A program made the translations under genes and the position numbers. From Bacteroidota bacterium (GTDB taxonomy: Bacteria; Bacteroidota; Bacteroidia; B-17B0; Aurantibacillaceae): a stretch of 64,000 bases of DNA. How positions within the stretch are numbered: position 1 is the stretch's first letter; every line of letters begins with the position of its first letter. Under the pieces are notes generated by a model. It made no database searches and was not told where the DNA came from. It worked only from the letters and a program-made list of their open reading frames with translations. The DNA is taken from assembly GCA_947450025.1 (NCBI GenBank), contig CANFTW010000003.1, positions 209,861 to 273,860 on the forward strand, read 5' to 3'. This document shows positions 19,135 to 28,434 of this stretch, in pieces.

Positions 19135-19154
19135 AAGATTGATGTAATCTATCT

Positions 19155-19973
19155 TTATTTCAACTGACTTAAGAACAGTTTATCAAATAGTTTATCTGAT
19201 AAAATACGACGCATAAATAATAAAAGCTTTGCTCCTCCCCCAACAGCATATCTTGTTTTTGGATTGTTGGAGTTAATTGCTTTGGCAATTGTTTTAGCAA
19301 TCACTATTGGTTCCGATCCAACACGCTTATATGTTTCGTCAATTAACGCAGCGTGTTTTTTAGCTAGGTTTTTATAGGCTGTATTTCCTGATACTTTTAG
19401 AAGGTTTTCTTTAGCTATTCCTCCCCACTCAGATTTGATGGCTCCTGGTTCAATTATTACGACGTCAATATTAAATTGCTTTAATTCCATTCTTAAACTA
19501 TCGCTTAATCCTTCAACAGCAAATTTGGTAGCATGATACCAAGCTCCGTGAGGTTCACCAAATTTTCCTCCCATAGATGAAATGTTCACGATTTTACCAG
19601 ACATTTGTTTTCGCATATAAGGAAGTACTAATTGAGTTAATCTTGCCAACCCAAAAATGTTGACATCAAACTGGTATTTTGCTTCCGAAACAGGAACATC
19701 TTCCAAGGCACCAAAAGAACCATAGCCAGCATTGTTTACTAAAATATCAATACGTTTTTCTGTTTCAATAATTTTTTGAATTCCTCTAACCATTGATTCA
19801 TCATTGGTAACATCCATTTCTAAAAGTTTTACTCCTAGCTCTTTTAAATCATTCATTTTATCTATTCTACGCGCGGCACCGTAAACAATATAACCGCGCC
19901 TAACTAATAGATTGGCTGTTTCTTTTCCAATTCCAGAAGAAGCTCCGGTTATTAACACTACTTTATTTTCCAT
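19155..19973 (-). CDS. Short-chain dehydrogenase/reductase (classical SDR)
   Basis: A 272-residue classical SDR. The cofactor motif TGASSGIG is at residues 9-16, NNAG at 80-83, and the catalytic Ser132/133, Tyr146 and Lys150 are in ISSMGG and WYHATK. It is an NAD(P)(H)-dependent oxidoreductase of unknown substrate. The C-terminal part (RYAVGGGAKLL) resembles SDRs annotated as short-chain oxidoreductases acting on lipids or ketones, but this is weak. It is downstream of a tetR gene (70 bp gap) with an operator-like site between them (20009-20022). The regulator probably controls it. Confidence 0.9.
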   Translation of the reverse strand: MENKVVLITGASSGIGKETANLLVRRGYIVYGAARRIDKMNDLKELGVKLLEMDVTNDESMVRGIQKIIETEKRIDILVNNAGYGSFGALEDVPVSEAKYQFDVNIFGLARLTQLVLPYMRKQMSGKIVNISSMGGKFGEPHGAWYHATKFAVEGLSDSLRMELKQFNIDVVIIEPGAIKSEWGGIAKENLLKVSGNTAYKNLAKKHAALIDETYKRVGSEPIVIAKTIAKAINSNNPKTRYAVGGGAKLLLFMRRILSDKLFDKLFLSQLK

Positions 19974-20008
19974 AATTTTAATTTTTATTGATTTTTTAAT
20001 TTATAAGT

Positions 20009-20022
20009 TGATTGACTAATCA
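20009..20022. promoter_or_regulatory. Putative TetR operator, copy in front of the SDR gene
   Basis: TGATTGACTAATCA, an imperfect palindrome (TGATT-N4-AATCA), 36 bp upstream of the SDR ATG. The same 14-mer occurs upstream of the tetR gene at 20609-20622 and both are followed by a related TCT extension. Confidence 0.7.
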
Positions 20023-20043
20023 CTCTATTGACGAGTAAATTTT

Positions 20044-20604
20044 TTAGGTGATCATATCCCATAAAAGCAGGAACGATTCATTGATAATTTTCTTTTGCTT
20101 AGTTGTTGAAAACTCTTCTGACGACAAGTACTGATTGATGCCAGCAATGTGACTGTTAATAAGTGTATAAAGCATCTCAACAGGCAATGGTTTTAATACA
20201 ACCGCTTTAATGCCTGCTTGCAAGAAATCTAAATGTGGTTTGGCCTGCTTGGTAATTTCTTCAGGAGAAATTAAGCTATAAAATGGTGAGGTAGAAAACT
20301 GTTGAATGAAATAAAATTCCGCCTTATTTTCCTGGGCCCACTCTATCGTGTTTGTGTATATAGATTTGAACACTAATTCCAAAGATTCATCTTTACTGGC
20401 TTTAGCATACATATATTCCGTTAAATGAGATTTAGTATGCGCATAAAGCGCTAAAATTAACTCGTCCTTTGTTTTGTAATAATGAAACAAAGTACCATTG
20501 GCAATGCCCGCTTCCTTCGCTATTTTACTAGTTGGCGTGGCGTGAAACCCAAATTCTACAAATAATTGGAGGGCTGTTTTTAATATTTCTTCTTTTTTAT
20601 CCAA
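20044..20604 (-). CDS. TetR/AcrR-family transcriptional regulator
   Basis: A 186-residue TetR-type regulator. The N-terminal helix-turn-helix domain covers about residues 1-50, with KEEILKTALQLFVEFGF, TSKIAKEAGIANGTLFHYYK and KDELI. The C-terminal ligand/dimer domain is variable. The start is TTG at 20604: an in-frame stop lies upstream and no ATG is available, and this start gives the standard TetR N-terminus. It is followed by an SDR oxidoreductase. Identical 14 bp operator-like sites lie just before this gene and just before the SDR, suggesting autorepression and control of the oxidoreductase. The inducer is unknown. Confidence 0.9.
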   Translation of the reverse strand: MDKKEEILKTALQLFVEFGFHATPTSKIAKEAGIANGTLFHYYKTKDELILALYAHTKSHLTEYMYAKASKDESLELVFKSIYTNTIEWAQENKAEFYFIQQFSTSPFYSLISPEEITKQAKPHLDFLQAGIKAVVLKPLPVEMLYTLINSHIAGINQYLSSEEFSTTKQKKIINESFLLLWDMIT

Positions 20605-20608
20605 AAAA

Positions 20609-20626
20609 TGATTGACTAATCAGTCT
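20609..20626. promoter_or_regulatory. Putative TetR operator, copy in front of the tetR gene
   Basis: TGATTGACTAATCAGTCT contains the shared 14-mer plus a second overlapping palindrome GACTAATCAGTC. It lies 5 bp upstream of the TTG start, so bound repressor would block transcription or initiation of its own gene. Confidence 0.7.
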
Positions 20627-20746
20627 ATAAATATAAATACTATTTTTAATACTGCAAAATTTATTTTTCTGATAAAAATCTGCCTATTAATATATACGTA
20701 AAGCCATTACATTTTAGTAAATTCGCCCATCTAAAAAAACACTACT

Positions 20747-22144
20747 ATGGAATTTCGTATTGAAACAGACACAATGGGCGAGGTAAAAGTACCGGCGCAC
20801 GTTTATTGGGGAGCACAAACAGAACGTTCTCGTAACAACTTTAAAATTGGTCCTGAGGCTAGTATGCCAAAGGAAATCATATATGCTTTTGGTTACCTTA
20901 AAAAAGCAGCAGCTTTGGCTAACTGCGAATTAGGAGTTTTATCTAAAGAAAAATGCGATTTAATTGCTAAAGCTTGCGATGAAATTTTAGCTCATAAATT
21001 AGATGATCAGTTTCCATTAGTTATTTGGCAAACAGGTTCTGGTACGCAAAGTAACATGAACGCGAATGAAGTTATTGCTTACCGCGCACATGTCATGCAA
21101 GGGGGTAATTTAACAGACGAACCAAAAGTATTACACCCAAATGATGATGTGAACAAATCTCAATCGTCAAACGATACTTATCCAACAGCGATGCATATTG
21201 CGGCATACAAGCAAGTGGTAGAAATCACGATCCCAGGAATGGAAAAATTACGTGATTCTTTAGCTAAAAAAGTAAAAGAGTTTGATGGTATTATTAAAAC
21301 TGGTCGTACTCACTTTATGGATGCTACGCCATTGTCTTTAGGGCAAGAGTTTAGCGGATATGTGCAACAAATTAACATGAGCATACGCGCTTTAAAAAAT
21401 GCGTTAGAAGCTGTTAAAGAATTAGCATTAGGTGGTACAGCGGTTGGAACTGGCTTAAACACACCAAAAGGATATGATGTGTTAGTGGCTAAAAAAATTG
21501 CTGAATTAACAGGTTTACCTTTTGTAACGGCTACAAACAAATTTGAAGCATTAGCGGCACACGATGCCATGATTGAATTAAGCGGCGCTTTAAAACGCAG
21601 TGCAGTGGCTTTATTTAAAATAGCAAATGATATTCGTATGTTGTCTTCTGGCCCACGTTGTGGAATAGGGGAGATTGTGATTCCAGATAACGAACCAGGA
21701 TCTTCTATTATGCCAGGAAAAGTGAATCCAACACAACCAGAAGCGTTAACTATGGTTTGCGCTCAGGTAATTGGTAACGATGTAGCAGCTACTGTTGGTG
21801 GCTTAAATGGCCATTTTGAATTAAACGTGTTTAAACCATTAATCGCAGCTAACGTTTTGCAATCTGCTCGTTTAATTGGCGATGCTTGTGTATCATTTAC
21901 GGAGAAATGTAGCGATGGTATTACAGCTAACTTACCAGAAATTAAAAAACATTTAGAGAATTCATTAATGTTGGTGACAGCATTAAACACTCATATTGGT
22001 TACGAGAAAGCAGCTAAAATTGCTAAAACAGCACACAAAGGAAATAAAACTTTACGTGAAGCGGCAATAGAGTTAGGCTATGTAACTAATGAGCAATTTG
22101 ATCTATGGGTTCGTCCTGAAGATATGATTGGAAGTTTGAAGTAA
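20747..22144 (+). CDS. fumC: Fumarate hydratase, class II
   Basis: A 465-residue class II fumarase, oxygen-stable and iron-independent, which converts fumarate to malate in the TCA cycle as a homotetramer in the cytosol. The superfamily signature [10 protein letters not shown] is at about residues 318-327. The preceding [17 protein letters not shown] is FumC-like rather than aspartase-like. [11 protein letters not shown] (about 142-152) and [11 protein letters not shown] (about 185) are the other conserved active-site segments. The start ATG gives [16 protein letters not shown], as in other FumC proteins. Single gene followed by a strong terminator shared with the convergent gene. Confidence 0.96.
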   Translation: MEFRIETDTMGEVKVPAHVYWGAQTERSRNNFKIGPEASMPKEIIYAFGYLKKAAALANCELGVLSKEKCDLIAKACDEILAHKLDDQFPLVIWQTGSGTQSNMNANEVIAYRAHVMQGGNLTDEPKVLHPNDDVNKSQSSNDTYPTAMHIAAYKQVVEITIPGMEKLRDSLAKKVKEFDGIIKTGRTHFMDATPLSLGQEFSGYVQQINMSIRALKNALEAVKELALGGTAVGTGLNTPKGYDVLVAKKIAELTGLPFVTATNKFEALAAHDAMIELSGALKRSAVALFKIANDIRMLSSGPRCGIGEIVIPDNEPGSSIMPGKVNPTQPEALTMVCAQVIGNDVAATVGGLNGHFELNVFKPLIAANVLQSARLIGDACVSFTEKCSDGITANLPEIKKHLENSLMLVTALNTHIGYEKAAKIAKTAHKGNKTLREAAIELGYVTNEQFDLWVRPEDMIGSLK

Positions 22145-22170
22145 TTGTTCTTAAATTATAATTGAATATA

Positions 22171-22198
22171 AAAAGCCCGAAGTTTTCTTCGGGCTTTT
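22171..22198. terminator. Bidirectional terminator between convergent genes
   Basis: Perfect 12 bp stem AAAAGCCCGAAG / CTTCGGGCTTTT with a TTTT loop. It serves fumC (plus) and the gene at 22214 (minus). Confidence 0.93.
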
Positions 22199-22213
22199 TA
22201 CTTAATAGAATAT

Positions 22214-23248
22214 TTACTCTTTCACAAACCGTATTTTCTTAGATGAACTCGAAAAAATTAACTCTATAAAATAAACCCCACTTTTTAAAGTTTCAATATT
22301 GATGGCGTTGCTTTTACTGCCTGATAAACAAAGGTTTCCAAGCACATCATAAATCTTGTAAGTTGAACTTGTATTTGAGTATAACACATTTTGTGCAGGA
22401 TTTGGATATAAGGTGATGTTTTTATTTGAAGAAACTGGACTCAAACCCGTTATACTACAAGGATTATATTTTCCAATATTCCAAGTCAACAAACTATCAT
22501 TCACCACGTCGTGTGCTATTTGTTGTAAGAAGTTCACATTGGTTGAAGAGACACCAGCGGTAAACGTATTACTTAATACACTTTTATGAAATAAAGTTTC
22601 GTAAAACACACAAGCCGTTAAATAAGAGCCTTCTAGTGAAGGATGGCTTTGATCAGAACTATACAACTCTAACGTTGGATTTTGGGCTATGGATTTTCTC
22701 CAAGCTTCCCCGGCAGGAGCCAAGACTGATTTTGTTGTATCCGCAAACAATTTATACGAAGCTCTTAATCTATCTTGCATGCCTAAATAAGTGCAAATAG
22801 GAGGATATGAGCCACAATTAGATGCGTCGCCATACTTTCTGCCCCAGGTTTCATAAAACACCGTCTCAGAGCATGGATTATTGTTTTTAATTAAGCTATC
22901 TAATTTAATAGCATAGGGTAAGGTTTGGGCGGCTACTTGTCCTGGTGAAAAGGAGGGTTCTTGGCTTTGTGCTTGTAAAATCACGCAATTCCATTTTGCG
23001 GCATTAATTTTAGAAAGACTTGTGGCGTCTGACGAATGTCCTAGAAATGTATAACCACCAGGACAGTTACTATCAAACACTAAAGTATCACCATTTGCTA
23101 AAGCAATGTCGTGTATCAATTGTGGTAGATTATTAACGTAGGTATAACTATTACCTAAAAACAAAACTTTTAAGGTTTTGTGTTGTTGTGCAAAAGAGTG
23201 ACTAATGAACAGGAAGATAAAGAGGACAAAAGAAAGCGAACGAATCAT
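22214..23248 (-). CDS. Secreted SGNH-hydrolase-like protein with T9SS type A sorting domain
   Basis: A 344-residue protein with a signal peptide (1-20, ending SHSFAQ). The catalytic-like domain opens with KVLFLGNSYTYVNNLPQL (about 25-42), where FLGNSYT is the GDS-like block with a candidate nucleophile Ser. VILQAQSQEPSF (about 88-99) and DQSHPSLEGSYL (about 199-210) supply the later Asp/His block. The final about 75 residues (NPAQNV, KIYDVLGN, LKSGVYFIEL) form a type A C-terminal sorting domain, so the protein is exported by the type IX system to the surface or outside. The fold resembles DUF4886-type SGNH proteins; substrate unknown (an ester or acetylated glycan is possible). Confidence 0.8.
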   Translation of the reverse strand: MIRSLSFVLFIFLFISHSFAQQHKTLKVLFLGNSYTYVNNLPQLIHDIALANGDTLVFDSNCPGGYTFLGHSSDATSLSKINAAKWNCVILQAQSQEPSFSPGQVAAQTLPYAIKLDSLIKNNNPCSETVFYETWGRKYGDASNCGSYPPICTYLGMQDRLRASYKLFADTTKSVLAPAGEAWRKSIAQNPTLELYSSDQSHPSLEGSYLTACVFYETLFHKSVLSNTFTAGVSSTNVNFLQQIAHDVVNDSLLTWNIGKYNPCSITGLSPVSSNKNITLYPNPAQNVLYSNTSSTYKIYDVLGNLCLSGSKSNAINIETLKSGVYFIELIFSSSSKKIRFVKE

Positions 23249-23479
23249 AACATTATTTTTTTACAAACTTCCTAAAAAAACAAACACGCATTGTATAGAT
23301 TAAAATGAATTATAGGATTTCTAAATAGTGGCGTTAATGTAAAACACTAATAAAATCAACACTTAACGCAAAAAGTCGTTGATTTACTAAAAAACACAAA
23401 TGTATAAAGAGCATGATTCAACGAGTTAATTTTGTTTTTGAAAGAGTAAACAATTCTTTCATTCCGAAAAATAGTTTCT

Positions 23480-23487
23480 TACTTTTG
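23480..23487 (+). promoter_or_regulatory. Bacteroidota -7 promoter element for mfd
   Basis: TACTTTTG, matching TAnnTTTG, ends only 7 bp before the mfd ATG, so the transcript would be leaderless or nearly so. No good -33 TTTG at the usual spacing. Confidence 0.5.
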
Positions 23488-23494
23488 TAACGCA

Positions 23495-26400
23495 ATGTGG
23501 TGGAACGGAAAGTTTTGGGGAGAATTAAAACAAAAGCAAGCAAACCTTCATACAAACGTATTTATTTCGGGTTTGCGCGGGAGTTCTTTTGCCTTTTTGG
23601 TAAATGATTTATTTCAAAATACTTCTTCAAACTTCTTTATTGTATGCAACGACAAGGAAAAAGCCGCTTACGTCTTAAATGATTTACAAGCATTACTTCC
23701 CGAAAAACACATTCATTATTTTCCAGAGAGTTATAAAGTTCCTTATAAAGAAGAAAAAACAAGTAACGCCTCTGTTCAGGAAAGAGCCGAAACATTAAGC
23801 CAATTAAGTAAAGAAAATTACTCAGGCATAGTAGTGACTTATGCAGCTGCATTGGCAGAGAAAGTGGCTTCTAAAACAAGCTTAAATAAAAACACACTAG
23901 TCATAAAAAAAGGAGATAAACTCAGTATTGATTTCATTCAAGAGTTTTTATTGAGCTATGATTTTGAATTATGTGATTTCGTTTCGGAGCCTGGGCAGTA
24001 TGCTATTCGAGGTGGCATTGTGGATGTATACTCCTTTGCACACGAATTACCATATCGTATAGAATTATTTGGCAACGATGTAGATGCTATTAAAACCTTT
24101 GATCCAGCGTCTCAGTTATCTAATCATAATTATGATTTTGTAACGATTATCCCGGATATACAATCTAATCAAGTGATTGAAATTCGTCAATCTATTTTTG
24201 ATTATATCACCGAAGATACGTTTTTGTGTTTTGATGATGTATTGTTTTCAAAAGATACCATTGATAAACTATATGAGAAAACCGAAAAAGCTTTTTCTAA
24301 TTTATCAGGAACTATTGAGCATTTGCCTCCGCACGAATTATATATCAAAGGCGATGAGTTTTTATCATTCATCAAGCCTTTTAAATTAATTGAATACGGC
24401 GTTAAAAAACATATTGCTTCGCAAGAAGTAGCGTTCAATCAAAGCATACAACCTACTTTTAGTAAAAACTTTGAAATGTTGATTAACGACCTCAAAGCCA
24501 ATAAAGCCAAAGGATATAAGAATTACTTAACAACCGATAATACCAAACAAGCGGAGCGATTACATACGATTTTTAATGATTTATTATCAAAAGAGCATCG
24601 TACAGCTGATAGTTTAATTGAACATGTGAATATTAATATTCACGAAGGGTTTATAGACCACGATTTAAAAATTGCCTGTTATACCGATCATCAAATTTTT
24701 GAACGGTACCATCGTTTTCATTTAAAGGAAACGCGCTATAAAACAGCCGAATCTTTAACCTTAAAAGAAATTTTATCACTTAATCCAGGAGATTTTGTCA
24801 CTCACATCGACCATGGTATTGGGCGTTTTGGTGGCTTAGTAAAAATTAATGCCAACGGCAAAGAACAAGAAGCCGTAAAGTTGGTGTATAAAGATAACGA
24901 CTTTTTGTATGTGAGTATTCATAGCTTACATCGCATTAGTAAGTATACTGGTAAAGAAGGAAACGTACCACGTATTGATAAAATTGGTTCAACGACGTGG
25001 AGTACTTTAAAACAAAAAACAAAGAAAAACGTTAAGGAAGTAGCTTACGATTTAATTAAACTTTATGCGAAACGTAAAGCGCAACCCGGACACCGTTACC
25101 CATTAGATAATTATTTACAGCACGAATTAGAGGCATCATTCATTTATGAAGATACGCCCGATCAAATCAAAGTAACGGCAGATGTTAAACGTGATATGGA
25201 AAAACCACATCCTATGGATAGATTGGTGTGTGGAGATGTTGGTTTTGGTAAAACAGAAATTGCCATTCGTGCTGCATTTAAAGCGGTGTGTGATAATAAG
25301 CAAGTAGCGATATTAGTTCCAACTACTATTTTAGCCTATCAACACTATAAAACATTTAAAGAGCGGTTAAAAGATTTACCTTGCAATATTAGTTACATCA
25401 ATCGTTTTCGAAGCGCTAAAGAAGTGAAAGAAGTGATTTCGAGTATTGGCGATGGCAAGATTGATATTTTAATTGGTACCCATAAAATTGTTGGCAAGGA
25501 TGTGAAGTTTAAAGATTTGGGTTTATTGATTATTGACGAAGAACAAAAGTTTGGAGTCGGTATTAAAGACAAATTAAAAACATTTAAAACCACTGTTGAT
25601 ACATTGACGTTGACAGCAACACCAATTCCTAGAACATTACAATTTAGTTTAATGGGTGCTCGTGATTTGTCAGTTATTTCAACACCTCCAGCCAATCGTT
25701 ATCCCGTGCAAACCGAATTAATTTCGTTTAGCGAAGAAGCGATTCGGGATGCCGTTTCATATGAATTAAGTCGTGGAGGACAAGTGTATTTCGTTCATAA
25801 TAAAGTTCAAAATATACAAGAAGTAGCGGGGATCATTCAACGTTTAGTGCCTGAAGCGAGAGTGGCTGTTGGTCATGGACAAATGGATGGCGATAAGTTG
25901 GAAGATGTGATGTTGAGTTTTATTGAAGGAGAGTATGATATTTTAGTAGCGACGACAATCATTGAATCCGGCTTAGATATTAGTAACGCTAATACAATCA
26001 TTATTAACGATTCTCAAAATTTCGGATTAAGTGATTTGCACCAAATGCGCGGCAGAGTAGGGCGTAGCAATAAAAAAGCGTTTTGTTATTTATTAACACC
26101 ACCATTTGTAAGTTTAACCACAGAAGCGAGAAAACGATTAACGGCTATTGTTGAGTTTAGTGATTTAGGTAGTGGTTTTCAAATTGCGATGCGTGACTTA
26201 GATATTCGTGGAGCTGGTAATTTATTAGGTGGCGAACAAAGTGGTTTTATAAATGATATGGGTTTTGATACTTATATGAAAATTTTAAATGAAGCCATTG
26301 AAGAATTAAAACAGGAAGATTGGTACAAAGAAGTGGTGGATGATGGAGAAGGAGCCAATGCTAATAAATCTGTATTTTCTCGTCAGTTTGTGAAAGATAC

Positions 26401-26869
26401 GGTAGTTGATACGGATTTACAATTATTAATTCCTGATTCGTATGTCAGCAATCTTACTGAGCGTTTGTTACTATATCGTGAATTAGATAATATTACCAAA
26501 GAAGAAGAGTTAACTAAATACCAAGAACATTTAAGAGATCGCTTTGGACCATTACCAATTGAAGTATCCGAATTAATTAATGTGGTACGTATGCGTTGGG
26601 CCGCTATGGCTTTAGGTTTTGAAAAAATTACGTTGAAGAATAATAAGATGCTTTCGTACTTCTTAAGTAAGCAGGATAGTGATTATTACAATTCACCCAT
26701 GTTTAAAGCCGTATTATCATATGCTCAAAAAACGCCCAAACAAACCGTTTTAAAAGAACAAAATAATAAATTGTGGCTAACCATCGAAAATATAAAAAGC
26801 GTGGATGAGGCTATTATTGTGTTAGAAAAAATCACTAGTATGGTTGTAAAACCTATTGAAGTAGAGTAA
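23495..26869 (+). CDS. mfd: Transcription-repair coupling factor
   Basis: A 1124-residue Mfd, near the usual length. It pushes stalled RNA polymerase off damaged DNA and recruits UvrA. The N-terminal UvrB-like domains (about 1-330) include GGIVDVYSFAHELPYRIELFG. The RNA-polymerase-interaction domain (about 430-500) carries PGDFVTHIDHGIGRF. The RecG-like ATPase motor has Walker A GDVGFGKTEIAIRAAF (about 580), DEEQKFG, TLTATPIPRT, and later the motif VI segment HQMRGRVGRSNKKAFCYL. The C-terminal TRCF domain covers about 980-1090. The start is ATG with MWWNGKFW, although the -7 element lies only 7 bp upstream. Single-gene unit ending at the terminator at 26902. Confidence 0.97.
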   Translation: MWWNGKFWGELKQKQANLHTNVFISGLRGSSFAFLVNDLFQNTSSNFFIVCNDKEKAAYVLNDLQALLPEKHIHYFPESYKVPYKEEKTSNASVQERAETLSQLSKENYSGIVVTYAAALAEKVASKTSLNKNTLVIKKGDKLSIDFIQEFLLSYDFELCDFVSEPGQYAIRGGIVDVYSFAHELPYRIELFGNDVDAIKTFDPASQLSNHNYDFVTIIPDIQSNQVIEIRQSIFDYITEDTFLCFDDVLFSKDTIDKLYEKTEKAFSNLSGTIEHLPPHELYIKGDEFLSFIKPFKLIEYGVKKHIASQEVAFNQSIQPTFSKNFEMLINDLKANKAKGYKNYLTTDNTKQAERLHTIFNDLLSKEHRTADSLIEHVNINIHEGFIDHDLKIACYTDHQIFERYHRFHLKETRYKTAESLTLKEILSLNPGDFVTHIDHGIGRFGGLVKINANGKEQEAVKLVYKDNDFLYVSIHSLHRISKYTGKEGNVPRIDKIGSTTWSTLKQKTKKNVKEVAYDLIKLYAKRKAQPGHRYPLDNYLQHELEASFIYEDTPDQIKVTADVKRDMEKPHPMDRLVCGDVGFGKTEIAIRAAFKAVCDNKQVAILVPTTILAYQHYKTFKERLKDLPCNISYINRFRSAKEVKEVISSIGDGKIDILIGTHKIVGKDVKFKDLGLLIIDEEQKFGVGIKDKLKTFKTTVDTLTLTATPIPRTLQFSLMGARDLSVISTPPANRYPVQTELISFSEEAIRDAVSYELSRGGQVYFVHNKVQNIQEVAGIIQRLVPEARVAVGHGQMDGDKLEDVMLSFIEGEYDILVATTIIESGLDISNANTIIINDSQNFGLSDLHQMRGRVGRSNKKAFCYLLTPPFVSLTTEARKRLTAIVEFSDLGSGFQIAMRDLDIRGAGNLLGGEQSGFINDMGFDTYMKILNEAIEELKQEDWYKEVVDDGEGANANKSVFSRQFVKDTVVDTDLQLLIPDSYVSNLTERLLLYRELDNITKEEELTKYQEHLRDRFGPLPIEVSELINVVRMRWAAMALGFEKITLKNNKMLSYFLSKQDSDYYNSPMFKAVLSYAQKTPKQTVLKEQNNKLWLTIENIKSVDEAIIVLEKITSMVVKPIEVE

Positions 26870-26901
26870 ACTTGTAAAATCACATTTGGTAAAATAGCAT
26901 A

Positions 26902-26935
26902 AAAAAACCCGCTTTAATTAAGAAGCGGGTTTTTT
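26902..26935. terminator. Bidirectional terminator between mfd and a convergent gene
   Basis: Perfect 13 bp stem AAAAAACCCGCTT / AAGCGGGTTTTTT, loop of 8 nt, between convergent genes. Confidence 0.93.
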
Positions 26936-26956
26936 GTTTTTATATGCTATAGAAGA

Positions 26957-28315
26957 TTATTCTACAATCATTTTCTTAGTAGTTACGTTACCATCTACAT
27001 TTAAAGAGTAGTAGTAAACACCAGCTGCAAAAGCACCTAATTTAACAGAGTGAGTACCTGTAGTTGTTCCAACTTTTTCAGAAGAAACAATACGACCCAT
27101 TACGTCAGTTACAGTAAATACTGCAGAATTAACGTCTTTAGTTAAGTTGTAGTTTACAACAGATTCTTTAGTATATGGATTTGGCATATTTTGAGTTAAA
27201 CCAAATGTGTTTTGAGATAAGTTTTGGATTCCTTGAGGAGTATTGCTTACTAAATGGAAAGAAATTAAATGATGTTCATAACCATAACCTATAGTATAAG
27301 CATATGAAGGAATAAAACGAGAATTCCATGATGCAGCTATATTGTAACGAACATCTTGAGGTAAGATATATGAAGTACTATAGTCACATGCAGTAGAACC
27401 AAAATTACAATCTAAATAACTTGGGAATGTTCCTGTACTACTTGCGCCAGCGCCTTTTTCTTCTAATGAAGTGAATAAAAACGTATTAGCAGTTGCGTCT
27501 ACATTCTGCGCTAAAGTATAAGTATACCCTGGTCTGAATTGAACACTTCCAATCACTAATTTGCTTCCCATAGAAGAAAATGCAGATGGAAGAGCAAATG
27601 CTTTTTCTCTGAATGCCGCAACAGCAGTATCGTTTATAGTTAATAATACTTTAAATACATATTTTCCAACCGGAGCAACTTGAGCAGCTGTTGTTGCAGT
27701 AGGCGCTGCAATAAAATTACCAGGTTGATTATAACCTATTCTTTTAAAACTTACTGTATCTGTTAAGTAGTTAGCAGCAGTTGCTCCAATAAATCCGCTA
27801 GTTGATAAATTAGCAGCTGTTGAATTATCGTATACCGTTACTACTAAAGTATCTACGATAGCTGTATTTGGGTGATTTCTTGTATAAGCATATACAACAG
27901 ACATTGAATCCACACTAAAAGCAGTTGTTGGAGTTACCCAGCTAGTTGAAGGATCAGCACCGAATACGTAAGATTTAAAATCAACCATTTCAGCTAAATG
28001 ATGAATCCAAATTGCGCCTGGAGTTCCACCAAAATCACCATAACCCATTGAATCTGGGAATAAGTAGTTGGCATTTAAATCACTTGTTGCGCTAGTTAGG
28101 GCTTCAATAGCAGTACCGTAATTAAACCAACCAGAGTTAGTTGCTGCTGTTTTGTTAGCAGAAGCAGCGTTTTTTGCTTTTAATGAACCGTGGTTAATGG
28201 TAGCGGTAGTGGTTACTTTTTTAGCAGGAAAACTCAATGATCCAGAAGCTGGAGCTTGAGCAAATGTAGCAGTTGTAGCTAATACAGCTGCTACCAAAGA
28301 GTAAATTTTTTTCAT
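26957..28315 (-). CDS. Secreted T9SS type A sorted protein, unknown function (paralogue A)
   Basis: A 452-residue protein with a signal peptide ending about TFAQAP and a C-terminal type A sorting domain (about 375-452), with NMPNPYTKESVVNYNL, DVMGRIVSSEKV and AGVYYYSLNVDG. The middle has no recognisable enzyme motif. A conserved block shared with the next gene includes LFPDS (about 83) and YAYTxxYxYEHH (about 335-346). I do not recognise the family. It is one of two tandem paralogues, each with its own promoter or terminator signals. It is probably a surface or secreted structural or lectin-like protein, but that is only inference from the architecture. Confidence 0.8.
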   Translation of the reverse strand: MKKIYSLVAAVLATTATFAQAPASGSLSFPAKKVTTTATINHGSLKAKNAASANKTAATNSGWFNYGTAIEALTSATSDLNANYLFPDSMGYGDFGGTPGAIWIHHLAEMVDFKSYVFGADPSTSWVTPTTAFSVDSMSVVYAYTRNHPNTAIVDTLVVTVYDNSTAANLSTSGFIGATAANYLTDTVSFKRIGYNQPGNFIAAPTATTAAQVAPVGKYVFKVLLTINDTAVAAFREKAFALPSAFSSMGSKLVIGSVQFRPGYTYTLAQNVDATANTFLFTSLEEKGAGASSTGTFPSYLDCNFGSTACDYSTSYILPQDVRYNIAASWNSRFIPSYAYTIGYGYEHHLISFHLVSNTPQGIQNLSQNTFGLTQNMPNPYTKESVVNYNLTKDVNSAVFTVTDVMGRIVSSEKVGTTTGTHSVKLGAFAAGVYYYSLNVDGNVTTKKMIVE

Positions 28316-28345
28316 GTTATGTTTTTTAGTAAATTATTGTTCACA

Positions 28346-28377
28346 CAAATATAGCGAACAGTTAACATATACACAAA
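28346..28377 (-). promoter_or_regulatory. Bacteroidota promoter for paralogue A
   Basis: On the minus strand a -33 TTTG (28374-28377) and a -7 TATATTTG (28346-28353) are separated by 20 nt, the expected spacing. The -7 element lies 30 bp upstream of the ATG. Confidence 0.75.
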
Positions 28378-28406
28378 AAAACCGGCCTAACATTTAGGCC
28401 GGTTTT
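28378..28406 (-). terminator. Terminator after paralogue B
   Basis: Perfect 13 bp stem AAAACCGGCCTAA / TTAGGCCGGTTTT with a CAT loop, between the two tandem paralogues. It sits directly next to the promoter of paralogue A, so the two genes are transcribed separately. Confidence 0.9.
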
Positions 28407-28434
28407 AAAATTTAACATATAAAAAAGCAATAGC

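Noticed and set aside
20747..22144. Aspartate ammonia-lyase as alternative for fumC
   Set aside because: The segment before [10 protein letters not shown] is FumC-like ([10 protein letters not shown]) and not aspartase-like (GPRAGLNEI).
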